Shown one piece after another: positions 1 through 9,481 of a stretch of DNA of 35,199 nucleotides (within the stretch, counting starts at the first letter, position 1; the number at the start of each line of letters is the position of its first letter). This stretch comes from a virus. The notes under the pieces are model-generated. The model saw nothing but the letters and a program-made list of their open reading frames with translations, did not search any database and had not been told where the DNA came from. A program made the position numbers and the translations under genes. The DNA lies in the IMG/VR virus record IMGVR_UViG_3300028025_002206, positions 1 to 35,199 of that record; one strand, given 5' to 3'.

Positions 1-3000
1 GATTAGGAACACTAAATAAACTATTATTAGTTTTAGATAGTTCAGATAATGTACTATAAGTCATTTGTTGCATTATCTCATGCTGTTGTACAGCAGGGAT
101 ATTATCCAACCTAAACTCAGAACTTGCATCACCTTCAGCTTGATCTATATCAATTATACCATTTTGGGCAAATGATAAAGGAGACTCATAAGGAACAAGA
201 TCTTTATAATACCCATTACCTATTTTAGCAAATAAGTTTGCTGTATTAGTTTGGGCAGAACTTCCATAGAACATAGCTCTAATGAAGTTAACTAGCTCAG
301 CAAACATTTTTTGAATAAAAGATTTACCATATGTAGGGTTGGCAACATTCCTATTCTTAAGAACAAAGTCTCTAAACTCTTCAGCTAGTTGTTCTTTAAT
401 TTGTTGATCTGTAGCATCTTTATAGTTAACTGTTTCTTGAGTTTCTCTATCTACAAAAGATCCCTTTCTACCTTTAAATTCAGATAGAATAGATTTACGT
501 TCTTTTGCATCAGAGAACATTTTCCATACAGCTTCAAACACTTCATGGTAAGCAGTGCCCACCTCAGCATTCTCGTATACATAGATTGCTCCTTTATGAA
601 GCATACCCCAAGCTTGTCTACCGTTAGTAGCTTTGATAACATTCTTCACTCTATATACAGGAATGTTAGGGAAGTTAGCTTTAAGAAACTCTTCAACCTT
701 CTTCCAACTCTCACCTTCAAACTTATCAATTTGTTCCACAAGCTTTAGACGATAGGCTTTATCATCAGGAGCAACAACTGGATTATCGTTCCAATCATCT
801 TGTTCCTCTGGTGTAATATCTGCTAAAGGAGCTTCAACAGGAATAGTAGATGCCTCAAGTTGTGGCTTTATTTTAGATAGTATGGTTCCAGCAAGTACCT
901 CTTTAACCTTATCTTCTGTACCAAGTTTGCTAAGCAATTTTTCAGCAGTAGCTTCATCAGCAGATTCAAAATTTATACTAACAGTGCCAGTGGCTGGATT
1001 GTATGTTTTTAAATCAGCAGTGAAATACACTGTACCTAAATTATTGTTTAGAACAAGAGTGTTTCTATGTTCTCCATCTAGAATAAATACTCCTGGGTCT
1101 GTAGCTTTTTGTTGAGGTTTAGTTCCTTCTAAAGCAGCTAGTTTAGGTTTAGAACTAGTAATCTTTTTACCAAGTTGTTGCTCTACATGTTTTCCTACTA
1201 TATCAACAAACTCGTTTGCTAACTGATTAGTAAGTGCAGCATATCTCTTTTCTACAGCTACAGTTCTTGTATCTCTACTAGTAATTTTTAATGTATTAAT
1301 AGTGTCAAGTTCTTCAGCTAAAGGTTTTAAAGCATTTAACTTTTCAATATCTTCTTTACTAAGAAAGAAATCAAAATCATTCCAGTTTACATCTGCTAAA
1401 ACAACTATATTTTCTCTTAGTTTTGAAAGCAGTGATTTAAATCCATTTAGTTTTCCTTTAGGTCTTTCACCTTCAAAAAAATCAGATGAAAAAACTAATG
1501 TAGCATTACCATAACTATCTAATCTTTCATTAAGTCCTTCTATAGAAGTTTTGGTATCATCAGAAACTATAGGAGCTGTTGGTAGAGGTGTTTGTGTTAC
1601 AACAGGTTCATTTGATGGAAGAACATAATCATCAACTGTATCTGTAAGTGTAAAGTAGATATCCTTTCTATTTACAGCACCTGGTTCAACTTGTGGTTTT
1701 AACACTGTTGTAAAAGGCACCTCATCTTTAGATCTTCCTTCAGAAGAAAGAAGGAATGTTTGATAGTTGTCCCATCTTTTATATTCAGGAGTACCATCTG
1801 CTTTAAGACCAACTATCTCTTGATATGGTTTGTTATATGAATTAGCATTTGTTAATGTAGCATTTGCATTGAAATACATATTCTTTAACAAATCAACTAT
1901 AGCAGTTCTGTTTGTTTCAAGAGAACTTGGTGTAAATGCAAAACCTTCTCCCTTTCCAGAGATGAATAATTTTGTATAAGTTACACCATTTTCAGTTATA
2001 TCTTCAAACCATATATTATTATATCCAGCAGGCTTTCTTTCTCCTGTCTGTGTATTCTTTGCAATACCCCAATAGGCTACAGATTTTAACCAGTTAAATA
2101 GAGTTTGTGTTCTTTCTGTTTTAATTGATTTATCATCAACAGCATTCTTAGCAGCTTGATGAATTACATCAAATATTGTATCAGCTTCCTTTTGGTTGAA
2201 CTTTCTGTTAAACAATTTAACAAGTCCACCAGGAACTTTTAAGAACACCCTGCCAAGAGGAGTGTTAAATGTCACAGAGCCATTACTAACAGCAGTATTT
2301 GTTGTAGCAATCATTATAACTTGATCTTCTGAAAGATCAGACTTAGATATAAGGCCAGCATCTGTAGCAGAAGTTCTTGCAGCATAATCTATAGGACCTT
2401 CTGTACCATCAGGTTTAAGTTGTTTAACATAACTAGGAACACCAAAAGAAGCATTGATTCCTTTGGGTTTACCAAGAGTTGTTTCAGCAAGTCTAGCATC
2501 TCTCCATGCAGCAAACTGTTCTGTAAGAGCAGTTTTTATATTATCAGGAGTGCCATCCCTAAACATACTTTGAACTTCGCCATTATATGTAGCAGTGAGT
2601 TTCTTTTTAGGAAACACTTGATAAATGGCATTATTAACTGTATCAGTTCCTGCAGGAATAGGATTACCAAATTCATCTACAAGAGAAAATGTGCCATCTT
2701 CATTCTTCTGAACCATTACAAGAGCAATCACACTACCAGGATCTGTTGGATATAGATGCTCCATCAATCCTTTAACTCCAGCTTCTTCTTCTGTTTTAGA
2801 AGTTACAACTAGTCCAAATATATCATCTCTATTAGGAAGACTTGGTAATCTGAATCCAAAATTGTTTGCTCTTATTTGATGAGCTTTACCAACATTTATA
2901 GGACTTGTTCCACCCACAACAGCAAGGTATCCTTTCTTGGCAGCTGCTTCATAACCTTTGTTATCTTCAGCTGTAAGTGTTTGAACATCGTTCGTATTAG

Positions 3001-6000
3001 TTCCTAAGAACTCTTCTCTTAATTTTTTGTTGTTTAAAAGAGCTTTTTCTTCTGCCTGTTGTTTCTTATATGTTTCTGCAATATCACTAAATCTATCTAA
3101 TACAAGATTCTTTGCTCTTAATTGTTGTTCTGCTTCATTGATTTGATCATAAAGCTTTTGTATAGACTCTTTAAGTTCTGCAACAGAACGTTCATTAGGA
3201 ACTACATCTAGTTCATCTATATCAGCAATATCTCTTTCAAACTCTGTTAGATCTGCTAACAGGTTAGGATTGGCTTGCAGATAAGATTGATAATCTGGAT
3301 AGACACCTTTAAACTCAAGGTCTTTATTCAAGAAATCACGAAGCCCAAGTGGAGTGTATGGTAGATTAGGATATTTAGATTCAAACTTTCTAATAAGGTC
3401 AAGTGCAAAATCAACAGCTGTCTTTAATGCACCTTCTACATTATCAAGTAGTTTAGAAAGAGAGTTGATAGTTTTACCAGATTCAAGAACAAGATCTTCA
3501 ACAGCATCTCTTTGTTCTTTAAGCTCTTCCAAGAATTCTTTACTATCTGTAGGAAGTTCATCTAGGCCTTCTGATAAATCAAATATGTAAGCTTGATTTA
3601 GTTCAAGCTCATCTCTTTCTGCTTCAAGATCTGCAATCTCAAGACGCAATTGTTCTTGCATTCTTGAAAGTCTATTAGCAGCTTTGATTGCATTATTAGT
3701 AGTCTTCTTAAATGTATTAGTCTTAGTAAGTTCACCAACCTTGATTTGTTGCTCAAGTTTAGTAAGATCATTTACAATCTTTTCAAACTGAGAATACTTC
3801 TGTTGAAGAAGACTCTTTGTAGAATCAAGCTTATTAGAAACCTCATCAAATAGGTCACTTAGTATTTTTAATCTACTTCCTCTTCTTGATTCTTGGTCTA
3901 ATTTTGTTTTTCCAGAGTCCTTTCTTTTTTGAATATCAGAATTATCTTCAGCTGTAAGAGGTTTTCCAAATGTAAAAATTCCTTCAGCAAATCCTTCTTT
4001 GGCAGTGAATGAATCAATACCTATTTGCTTTTCTTTTAGTTTTCCTTTTTGTTTGTATACAAAATAGAGTTTATCATCATCACTATCATACACAAGTCTT
4101 CCAGGTAGTCTTCCAGCTTTTTCTCTTCCTGTATTCCAATATACAGGCTTATTCATGTTCCTCATGTAGAAGCTAGCATTTTCATTACTAGCAACTGCGC
4201 TCACCTTACCAAGTTTATAATCAGCTAATACATCTTTAGAAACATCTCTTACAAGACCATTAGCATCTTTTATCTTTATTGTGCCATCTTCATTCTCTCC
4301 AAGAACAGTAAGTCTAGGAAAACGATAAACTTCTTTACCATCTTTATCATATTCAACCACTCTTCCTAAGAAATATTCTGTGCCTATTTCAATTTCTTTT
4401 TCTCCAGCTTTAGTCTTAATCTTAACTGTTTTCTTTTCTTCTTCTGAAGATGGTGTAGTGCTTTCTGGAGCAGTTGATATTGTAGTGTATTTTGCAGGAC
4501 TATTCTTTATATCAGAATACTCCTTAAGGAAATCTTGTCTACGCTGTGTAAGATCTTTTACATCTTGAAGAGCAATCTTAAGATCTATCTTCTCATCATC
4601 AATAATCTTTAATGCATCAATGTCAGCAAGAGCTTTATTGAAAGCTTCATCACTTCCTTGAGCAACATCATTTATTACATCCTCAACAGCAATGTTTGCA
4701 GTTGCAAGGTCACCGCTTAATTGAGGAATCCTAACATCATAGTCTGCCACCTTAGTAGCAGCATATATCATCTTGCTCATAACCTCTTGATTATAAAGAG
4801 GTTTACCTTCATCATTTAAAATATTACTATAACGAAGAGTGAGAGATTGATACAAAGAATTCATACTATCTGCAGTGGTCTCAAGATTAGTAAGACGTTG
4901 TAGATATGCTGGTTGTGTATCTCCAGTAAGAGCTTTACCTTCTTGGACAAGTTGGTTAAAACCATCTTCTGAAAATGCTAATAATTTAAGATCTGCAATA
5001 TCGCTCTTTACAAGATCAAGTCTGCCATATTTAATACGAGGGGTGAGATAGTTAATCATGTAATCTCTCTCAGCCTCTTTACTCATTAGAGTGTCACCTT
5101 GTCTTAAGTATCCTTCTCTTTCTTCTTGAATAACAGTTCCCCTATTTATAGAGTCAACTGTTTCTTGTGTGAAGCCAGAAAGTTTCCACTTGTTAGCTTC
5201 TGTAACAAATTTAGCAGTGTTTGCAGCTATTTCTCTTTCTTCAGTGTACTTACCTCTTCCCATCATAAGGGCACCTGAAAGACCACCAATAAGAATGTTT
5301 TCCATTCCTTCATTTGTGGTGAGTGTTTTACTCACTCCTTCAGTTAAACTATCAATAAAACTTGCAGAATCACCTTTGTATTTCTTATTATAATAATCTT
5401 GTGTAGCTCCTTGTATAGCAAACTGAGCACCTTCTTCAAATGCTTCTGATGGAGAAAATGCATATGAAGCAGCTTTGCCAGCAAACCCAAGAATTTTACC
5501 ATATCTAGATGGAGCAACAATAAGATTACCAGCAGCATCTTTTGCTACTTCTCCTATTTCTTTTGTAGCAGCGCTAACCATTCCTTTTTCTAATCTTGCA
5601 GAAGAGCCTAATATTTTAGGGAATTGAATATAGTTTGTAGCACTAAGTAGTCCTGTATTTAATAAGAAAGAAGAATTACCAACGCTATCTGCAAGCTGAT
5701 TAATCTCTGCCATCTCTGCATCTGTTGGCATTAAACCAGAATGTGTTGCTTTATATTCCTCAATCTTTTTATTTCTAAATTCATTCAAGTTATTATATGC
5801 TTCAAACCCTGCTTCACCAGTTGTAGCAAGTCCTGCAACTACAGCTCTACCTCCACTAGTTAAAGAACTATATCCTGTAACAAATTTATCAGAAAGGGAT
5901 TTAACTTTTCCTAAAGCACCTGCTGTTTTTTCAGCTGCAAGAAGTCCCTGCTCTGTAGCAGCTAATGCTTCTGCTGCTTTTCCTACTGAAAAAAGTTTAG

Positions 6001-6619
6001 CTGTAAGTGGTATTGCTTTTAATGCAGCTGAGAAAACTCCTCCAGATAAAGCAGCTCCTGCTGCAAATCCTAAGTTTTTTACAATACCATCCCAGAAAAA
6101 GTTAGCACTAAATAGTTTACTTGGAGAATACCAATCAGCATCTTTTTCAGCATGTGTATAATAATTAGGCATCCATTCCTCTTCAGCCTTTTTATTAATA
6201 GCATCAACATTTCTGTTGAAATCATTATCATAAAATGAAGCAGCTCTTCCATCAGCTGCCCAACTAACCAAACCATTAACTAATCCCACTGTACTTTGTA
6301 AGAAAGTTGTACCAGTAAGAAGAAGTCCTTTACCTACACCATTAACCATTTTATCAGTCCATCCTTGCCCTTGAGCATACACCTCTTCATTATCTACACC
6401 TTTGTATGTAACAGCATATTTTTTTGATACGTCTTTTGTATCATAACTATATTTAGAAGTGTCTTCCACTTTATTAGAGTCCAAAAATAACTTTTGAAGG
6501 TCAGTAATCATACCACCTTGACCATTCGCACCTCCTTGTGGAGGAATAGGTGCTACATCTGGAGTGCCTTCATTTCTTATTTGACTAGCCCAATCTAAAA
6601 ATTTTGGATCCAATTCCAT
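1..6619 (-). CDS. Giant internal virion protein, N-terminal 2,206 residues (runs off the left edge)
   Basis: The frame is open from the ATG at 6617-6619 to base 2 with no stop, so the C-terminus lies outside the window. The N-terminus (MELDPKFLDWASQ) is polar. Two glycine/alanine-rich hydrophobic stretches follow, at about residues 90-115 and 182-210, and could touch or cross a membrane. Residues about 920-1210 are rich in Glu, Lys, Leu and Gln and look like coiled coil. Near residue 2025 the motif HEVFE sits in a context (GTAYHEVFEAVW) resembling zinc metallopeptidase helices, but the second His of HExxH is Glu. An acidic stretch, EQLAEEF, follows about 45 residues later. Crassvirales carry very large proteins here, including a virion RNA polymerase. 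I did not see the polymerase DxDxD motif in the parts I read, so polymerase identity is not claimed. The start lies two bases after the stop of the upstream gene. Role inferred: ejected internal protein. Confidence 0.75.
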   Translation of the reverse strand, partial: MELDPKFLDWASQIRNEGTPDVAPIPPQGGANGQGGMITDLQKLFLDSNKVEDTSKYSYDTKDVSKKYAVTYKGVDNEEVYAQGQGWTDKMVNGVGKGLLLTGTTFLQSTVGLVNGLVSWAADGRAASFYDNDFNRNVDAINKKAEEEWMPNYYTHAEKDADWYSPSKLFSANFFWDGIVKNLGFAAGAALSGGVFSAALKAIPLTAKLFSVGKAAEALAATEQGLLAAEKTAGALGKVKSLSDKFVTGYSSLTSGGRAVVAGLATTGEAGFEAYNNLNEFRNKKIEEYKATHSGLMPTDAEMAEINQLADSVGNSSFLLNTGLLSATNYIQFPKILGSSARLEKGMVSAATKEIGEVAKDAAGNLIVAPSRYGKILGFAGKAASYAFSPSEAFEEGAQFAIQGATQDYYNKKYKGDSASFIDSLTEGVSKTLTTNEGMENILIGGLSGALMMGRGKYTEEREIAANTAKFVTEANKWKLSGFTQETVDSINRGTVIQEEREGYLRQGDTLMSKEAERDYMINYLTPRIKYGRLDLVKSDIADLKLLAFSEDGFNQLVQEGKALTGDTQPAYLQRLTNLETTADSMNSLYQSLTLRYSNILNDEGKPLYNQEVMSKMIYAATKVADYDVRIPQLSGDLATANIAVEDVINDVAQGSDEAFNKALADIDALKIIDDEKIDLKIALQDVKDLTQRRQDFLKEYSDIKNSPAKYTTISTAPESTTPSSEEEKKTVKIKTKAGEKEIEIGTEYFLGRVVEYDKDGKEVYRFPRLTVLGENEDGTIKIKDANGLVRDVSKDVLADYKLGKVSAVASNENASFYMRNMNKPVYWNTGREKAGRLPGRLVYDSDDDKLYFVYKQKGKLKEKQIGIDSFTAKEGFAEGIFTFGKPLTAEDNSDIQKRKDSGKTKLDQESRRGSRLKILSDLFDEVSNKLDSTKSLLQQKYSQFEKIVNDLTKLEQQIKVGELTKTNTFKKTTNNAIKAANRLSRMQEQLRLEIADLEAERDELELNQAYIFDLSEGLDELPTDSKEFLEELKEQRDAVEDLVLESGKTINSLSKLLDNVEGALKTAVDFALDLIRKFESKYPNLPYTPLGLRDFLNKDLEFKGVYPDYQSYLQANPNLLADLTEFERDIADIDELDVVPNERSVAELKESIQKLYDQINEAEQQLRAKNLVLDRFSDIAETYKKQQAEEKALLNNKKLREEFLGTNTNDVQTLTAEDNKGYEAAAKKGYLAVVGGTSPINVGKAHQIRANNFGFRLPSLPNRDDIFGLVVTSKTEEEAGVKGLMEHLYPTDPGSVIALVMVQKNEDGTFSLVDEFGNPIPAGTDTVNNAIYQVFPKKKLTATYNGEVQSMFRDGTPDNIKTALTEQFAAWRDARLAETTLGKPKGINASFGVPSYVKQLKPDGTEGPIDYAARTSATDAGLISKSDLSEDQVIMIATTNTAVSNGSVTFNTPLGRVFLKVPGGLVKLFNRKFNQKEADTIFDVIHQAAKNAVDDKSIKTERTQTLFNWLKSVAYWGIAKNTQTGERKPAGYNNIWFEDITENGVTYTKLFISGKGEGFAFTPSSLETNRTAIVDLLKNMYFNANATLTNANSYNKPYQEIVGLKADGTPEYKRWDNYQTFLLSSEGRSKDEVPFTTVLKPQVEPGAVNRKDIYFTLTDTVDDYVLPSNEPVVTQTPLPTAPIVSDDTKTSIEGLNERLDSYGNATLVFSSDFFEGERPKGKLNGFKSLLSKLRENIVVLADVNWNDFDFFLSKEDIEKLNALKPLAEELDTINTLKITSRDTRTVAVEKRYAALTNQLANEFVDIVGKHVEQQLGKKITSSKPKLAALEGTKPQQKATDPGVFILDGEHRNTLVLNNNLGTVYFTADLKTYNPATGTVSINFESADEATAEKLLSKLGTEDKVKEVLAGTILSKIKPQLEASTIPVEAPLADITPEEQDDWNDNPVVAPDDKAYRLKLVEQIDKFEGESWKKVEEFLKANFPNIPVYRVKNVIKATNGRQAWGMLHKGAIYVYENAEVGTAYHEVFEAVWKMFSDAKERKSILSEFKGRKGSFVDRETQETVNYKDATDQQIKEQLAEEFRDFVLKNRNVANPTYGKSFIQKMFAELVNFIRAMFYGSSAQTNTANLFAKIGNGYYKDLVPYESPLSFAQNGIIDIDQAEGDASSEFRLDNIPAVQQHEIMQQMTYSTLSELSKTNNSLFSVPN

Positions 6620-6621
6620 AA

Positions 6622-9393
6622 TTATTTTGTATTTGCGTTCTTCAAGATGTTATCAATTTGAGCAGGATTTGAGATTCCTTTTATGAATGCTTCAGCAGCA
6701 TCTATACTAGCAAACGAACTTGGTAAAATCTCTGAAGGGTTTGTTTTAAAGGGCACAGCTTTTGAATTACCATTCTTATCTTTTACATAAAAGAATACGT
6801 TTGGTTGACCAAGACTATTCACTTTTACATCAGCACCTAATAAGTTAGGTCTATTTAAGTAATAGAAGTCATTGCTTTGATAAAATGCTCCTTTATAAGC
6901 ATTTGGATTATTTGGATCTGTTGTTATAGAGTTTGTTGAGTTTGTCTTAGCATTCCATGTAACTCTTTTGACTACATCAGACACAGGAGAAGGAACCCTA
7001 AGAACTGTTCCTTTTATATAATCAGCATCTTGTTTACTTATAATAATTGACTTCTCTAAACCACTTTTGTTATAAAGATCAAGACTGAAAGTGTTTGCCC
7101 CACCTGCAGAACCTCCTCTATTAACTCCAATGTTTACACTGTATGCATCTTTGTCTGCACCTGTTCCTGCATAAAATCCTGAGAATTTAGATACATCCTC
7201 ATCAGCTATTCCTTTATCAGCAAGTACAGTTTTAAGTCTTTCTACAGTTGATTCTTTTTCAGGAGTTTTAGCACTAGGAGAAAATAACTCATATGCTAAA
7301 GGAGAGTTACCTTTCATTTTTCCTTGTAAAACTTTTTCTTTAGCAGCAGTGACATCTGCTCCTAAAGTATTCATATATTTGTATATATTAGATTTGGCAG
7401 TATACTGTTCAGGAGTGAGAGTTTTATTAGGACTAAATGCAAAATTTACCAAAGAACCACCTTTGGTTACACTTCCATATCCAGAATTATCTGTTGCCCC
7501 TACTTCCCCAAGTCCATATTTTTGCATAATTTCAAATGCTCCTTTTCCTGTAGAAGCTCGAATTTGAGCGTCTGCTCTTTTTCTAACTATATCATTGTCT
7601 GATCCAAAAGCAAGAGCAAGATTTAATTGATCTCTAGCAGTTAAAGTTAAATCACCAAACTTTGCAGGTCTAAATGCTCTTTCTAGGTCTTCAATTTTTT
7701 TACCACCTGCAGCAGCAATTACATCTGGATCATTGTTAAGCTCATCAATTTCTCTAGAGAAGTTCTCAACTTGTTTCTCAAGACCATTTACTCCAGGAAG
7801 AGATGTTAGAAGATTTACAAATGCTGGATTTGTAGGGTTCTTTTGTACTGCATCTTTGGCTAATACAAATTGTCTATCAAAAAAACCAGGACGTTCTTTT
7901 TCATATTTATATGCAGCTCTTGCTATTTCATCATCTGATGTAGTTTTACCATTGCCATAGTTAAGGGCTTTCATGTAATCTATAACAAACTGCTGTTTTG
8001 AATTAGTTAAATTATCACTAGCCTCTGATCCTTTATTTATCCAATTACCATATGACTCTTCAGGAGTGGCTCCTTTTTCATAAGGATTAGCTTGATTAAT
8101 AGGAGCGTCTGGATTGTTAGGATCATAATCCCACTCTTTTTTCTTTAGATCTAATGTTTGTTGAGCAATTCCTACATTTGCCCAACCTCTTCTACTTGCA
8201 TCTTGTTTATCCCACCAAGATCTTGCATCTTCGATTTTTTGCCTATGAGCTTGCCAAGGAGCACTTTCTACATAGTCTATTGTATTTGATTCAGTGACAT
8301 AAGAAGTCATCCAATTATTCTTCTGACGCTGTGCATAAACCATTGATTTATAAGCATCTAAATCCTTTGTTTCAAGAGCTTGTTTAATTTTAGAATCTTC
8401 GTAATTCTTTAAATTGGATATATCGTTTTCAGTGTTATTTAGTAATTGCTGAATTTGCTCTTTTCTATCTGGATCTGTTTCTATAACAGATTTATTCATC
8501 AATTCAAGCTTCTTGCTTTCTAAAAGAGAAAGTCCTTTTTCTTTTTCTTTTTCATATTCACCAACAAAATCATTAACATCATCATATCCTCTATAAGTGT
8601 ATACACCTCTCATCATAAGCTCTTGTTGAGCTTCTGGTCTAGAGAGTACGCCATCTATAGCAGCAGATATGTTCTCGCTAAATTTACCCTCTTTTATTTG
8701 CAATGTTGCATATTCAGAAAGAATTGGTGTACCCTGAACTTTTTCAATCTTTCCTGTCTTAGGATTCTTTATTGATTCTGTATTATACAAGATTTGTCCT
8801 GTAACTGGATCTGTTTTAAAGATTTGTTTAGCACTATTCTTTCTATCACCTACAGCATCTACAGCATCAATTATATTTTTATCAAGATCCCAAGAACGTT
8901 GATATTTACCACTGAATGTAACAGGTCTGCCATCAGCACTTTTTAACTCTGTATTGTTTAAATATTCATTACGTTTACGCTCATAGAAATACCTAGCATG
9001 TGGAGTGAGTTTTCCAGACTTTTCATCAGCATCCATCTCAGACTGATTCTTTGAATCATTCTGTGTAGAATATACAGCTGCCATAACTATAGGATCTTTC
9101 ACAACTTGTCCAACCATTCCTCCTACAGAGTTAACTAGTTGGCTATTTGAGAAGTCTCCAGCAGCTACAGTTTTTAATTTACTGCCTAGTTGATTAATCT
9201 TAGACTGTAAATGCTCTTTGTCCACAGGACGAAGTACACTCATCCCAGCTACATTATCTACATAGCTTTGGATTTTTTGCACACCTTGGTCATACTGACC
9301 TTGTTTGTAAGTACCTACCTTCAGCATAGCATCCACAGGAAGCTGCTGTACGTAGGGGTTAAATTGTGATATTGCGTCTGTAAATGAAGCCAT
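6622..9393 (-). CDS. Conserved crAss-like internal (cargo/ejection) protein, 923 aa
   Basis: The ATG at 9391-9393 gives 923 residues. The N-terminus (FNPYVQQLPVDAMLKVG, then KQGQYDQGVQKIQSYVDNVA and LQSKINQLGSKLKTVAAGDF) follows a pattern I recognise as well conserved in crAss-like phages, at the start of a large protein encoded between the tail genes and the RNA polymerase region. The protein is soluble-looking, charged and mostly helical, with a Lys/Glu-rich probable coiled coil at about residues 280-345. No enzyme motif or signal peptide is visible. It is the first gene behind candidate promoter P3 and is followed after two bases by the giant protein, so the two are probably co-expressed and co-packaged. 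Family identity is from memory of the N-terminal pattern. A cargo role is inferred from position, size and family. Confidence 0.8.
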   Translation of the reverse strand: MASFTDAISQFNPYVQQLPVDAMLKVGTYKQGQYDQGVQKIQSYVDNVAGMSVLRPVDKEHLQSKINQLGSKLKTVAAGDFSNSQLVNSVGGMVGQVVKDPIVMAAVYSTQNDSKNQSEMDADEKSGKLTPHARYFYERKRNEYLNNTELKSADGRPVTFSGKYQRSWDLDKNIIDAVDAVGDRKNSAKQIFKTDPVTGQILYNTESIKNPKTGKIEKVQGTPILSEYATLQIKEGKFSENISAAIDGVLSRPEAQQELMMRGVYTYRGYDDVNDFVGEYEKEKEKGLSLLESKKLELMNKSVIETDPDRKEQIQQLLNNTENDISNLKNYEDSKIKQALETKDLDAYKSMVYAQRQKNNWMTSYVTESNTIDYVESAPWQAHRQKIEDARSWWDKQDASRRGWANVGIAQQTLDLKKKEWDYDPNNPDAPINQANPYEKGATPEESYGNWINKGSEASDNLTNSKQQFVIDYMKALNYGNGKTTSDDEIARAAYKYEKERPGFFDRQFVLAKDAVQKNPTNPAFVNLLTSLPGVNGLEKQVENFSREIDELNNDPDVIAAAGGKKIEDLERAFRPAKFGDLTLTARDQLNLALAFGSDNDIVRKRADAQIRASTGKGAFEIMQKYGLGEVGATDNSGYGSVTKGGSLVNFAFSPNKTLTPEQYTAKSNIYKYMNTLGADVTAAKEKVLQGKMKGNSPLAYELFSPSAKTPEKESTVERLKTVLADKGIADEDVSKFSGFYAGTGADKDAYSVNIGVNRGGSAGGANTFSLDLYNKSGLEKSIIISKQDADYIKGTVLRVPSPVSDVVKRVTWNAKTNSTNSITTDPNNPNAYKGAFYQSNDFYYLNRPNLLGADVKVNSLGQPNVFFYVKDKNGNSKAVPFKTNPSEILPSSFASIDAAEAFIKGISNPAQIDNILKNANTK

Positions 9394-9408
9394 GTCTGAT
9401 TAAGTTAG

Positions 9409-9440
9409 CAAATGTAATTTAAAATATTATACTTACCAAG
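9409..9440 (-). promoter_or_regulatory. Candidate promoter P3, Bacteroidota type
   Basis: On the minus strand TACATTTG (9409-9416) matches the Bacteroidota -7 consensus TAnnTTTG exactly. CTTG (9437-9440) stands in for the -33 TTTG. Counting from its TTG (9437-9439), the spacer is 20 bases. The element lies in the 88-base gap before the 923-residue gene and would put transcription start about 10-15 bases before the ATG. No experimental support. Confidence 0.45.
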
Positions 9441-9469
9441 AGAACCTAACTAAATTTGGTAACTTGGTA
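9434..9469. repeat. Inverted repeat TACCAAG/CTTGGTA with an extra TTGGTA copy, over the P3 -33 box
   Basis: On the plus strand TACCAAG (9434-9440) pairs with CTTGGTA (9463-9469). A further direct copy of TTGGTA lies at 9456-9461. The left arm overlaps the -33 box of P3, which suits an operator. As RNA it would be a 7-bp stem with a 22-base loop after the upstream gene's stop, so a weak terminator is the alternative. Confidence 0.4.
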
Positions 9470-9481
9470 TAATTGAATGAG

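Noticed and set aside
1-6619. Calling the giant protein the virion RNA polymerase
   Set aside because: Size and place fit, but I saw no DxDxD motif in the parts read and the C-terminus is outside the window.
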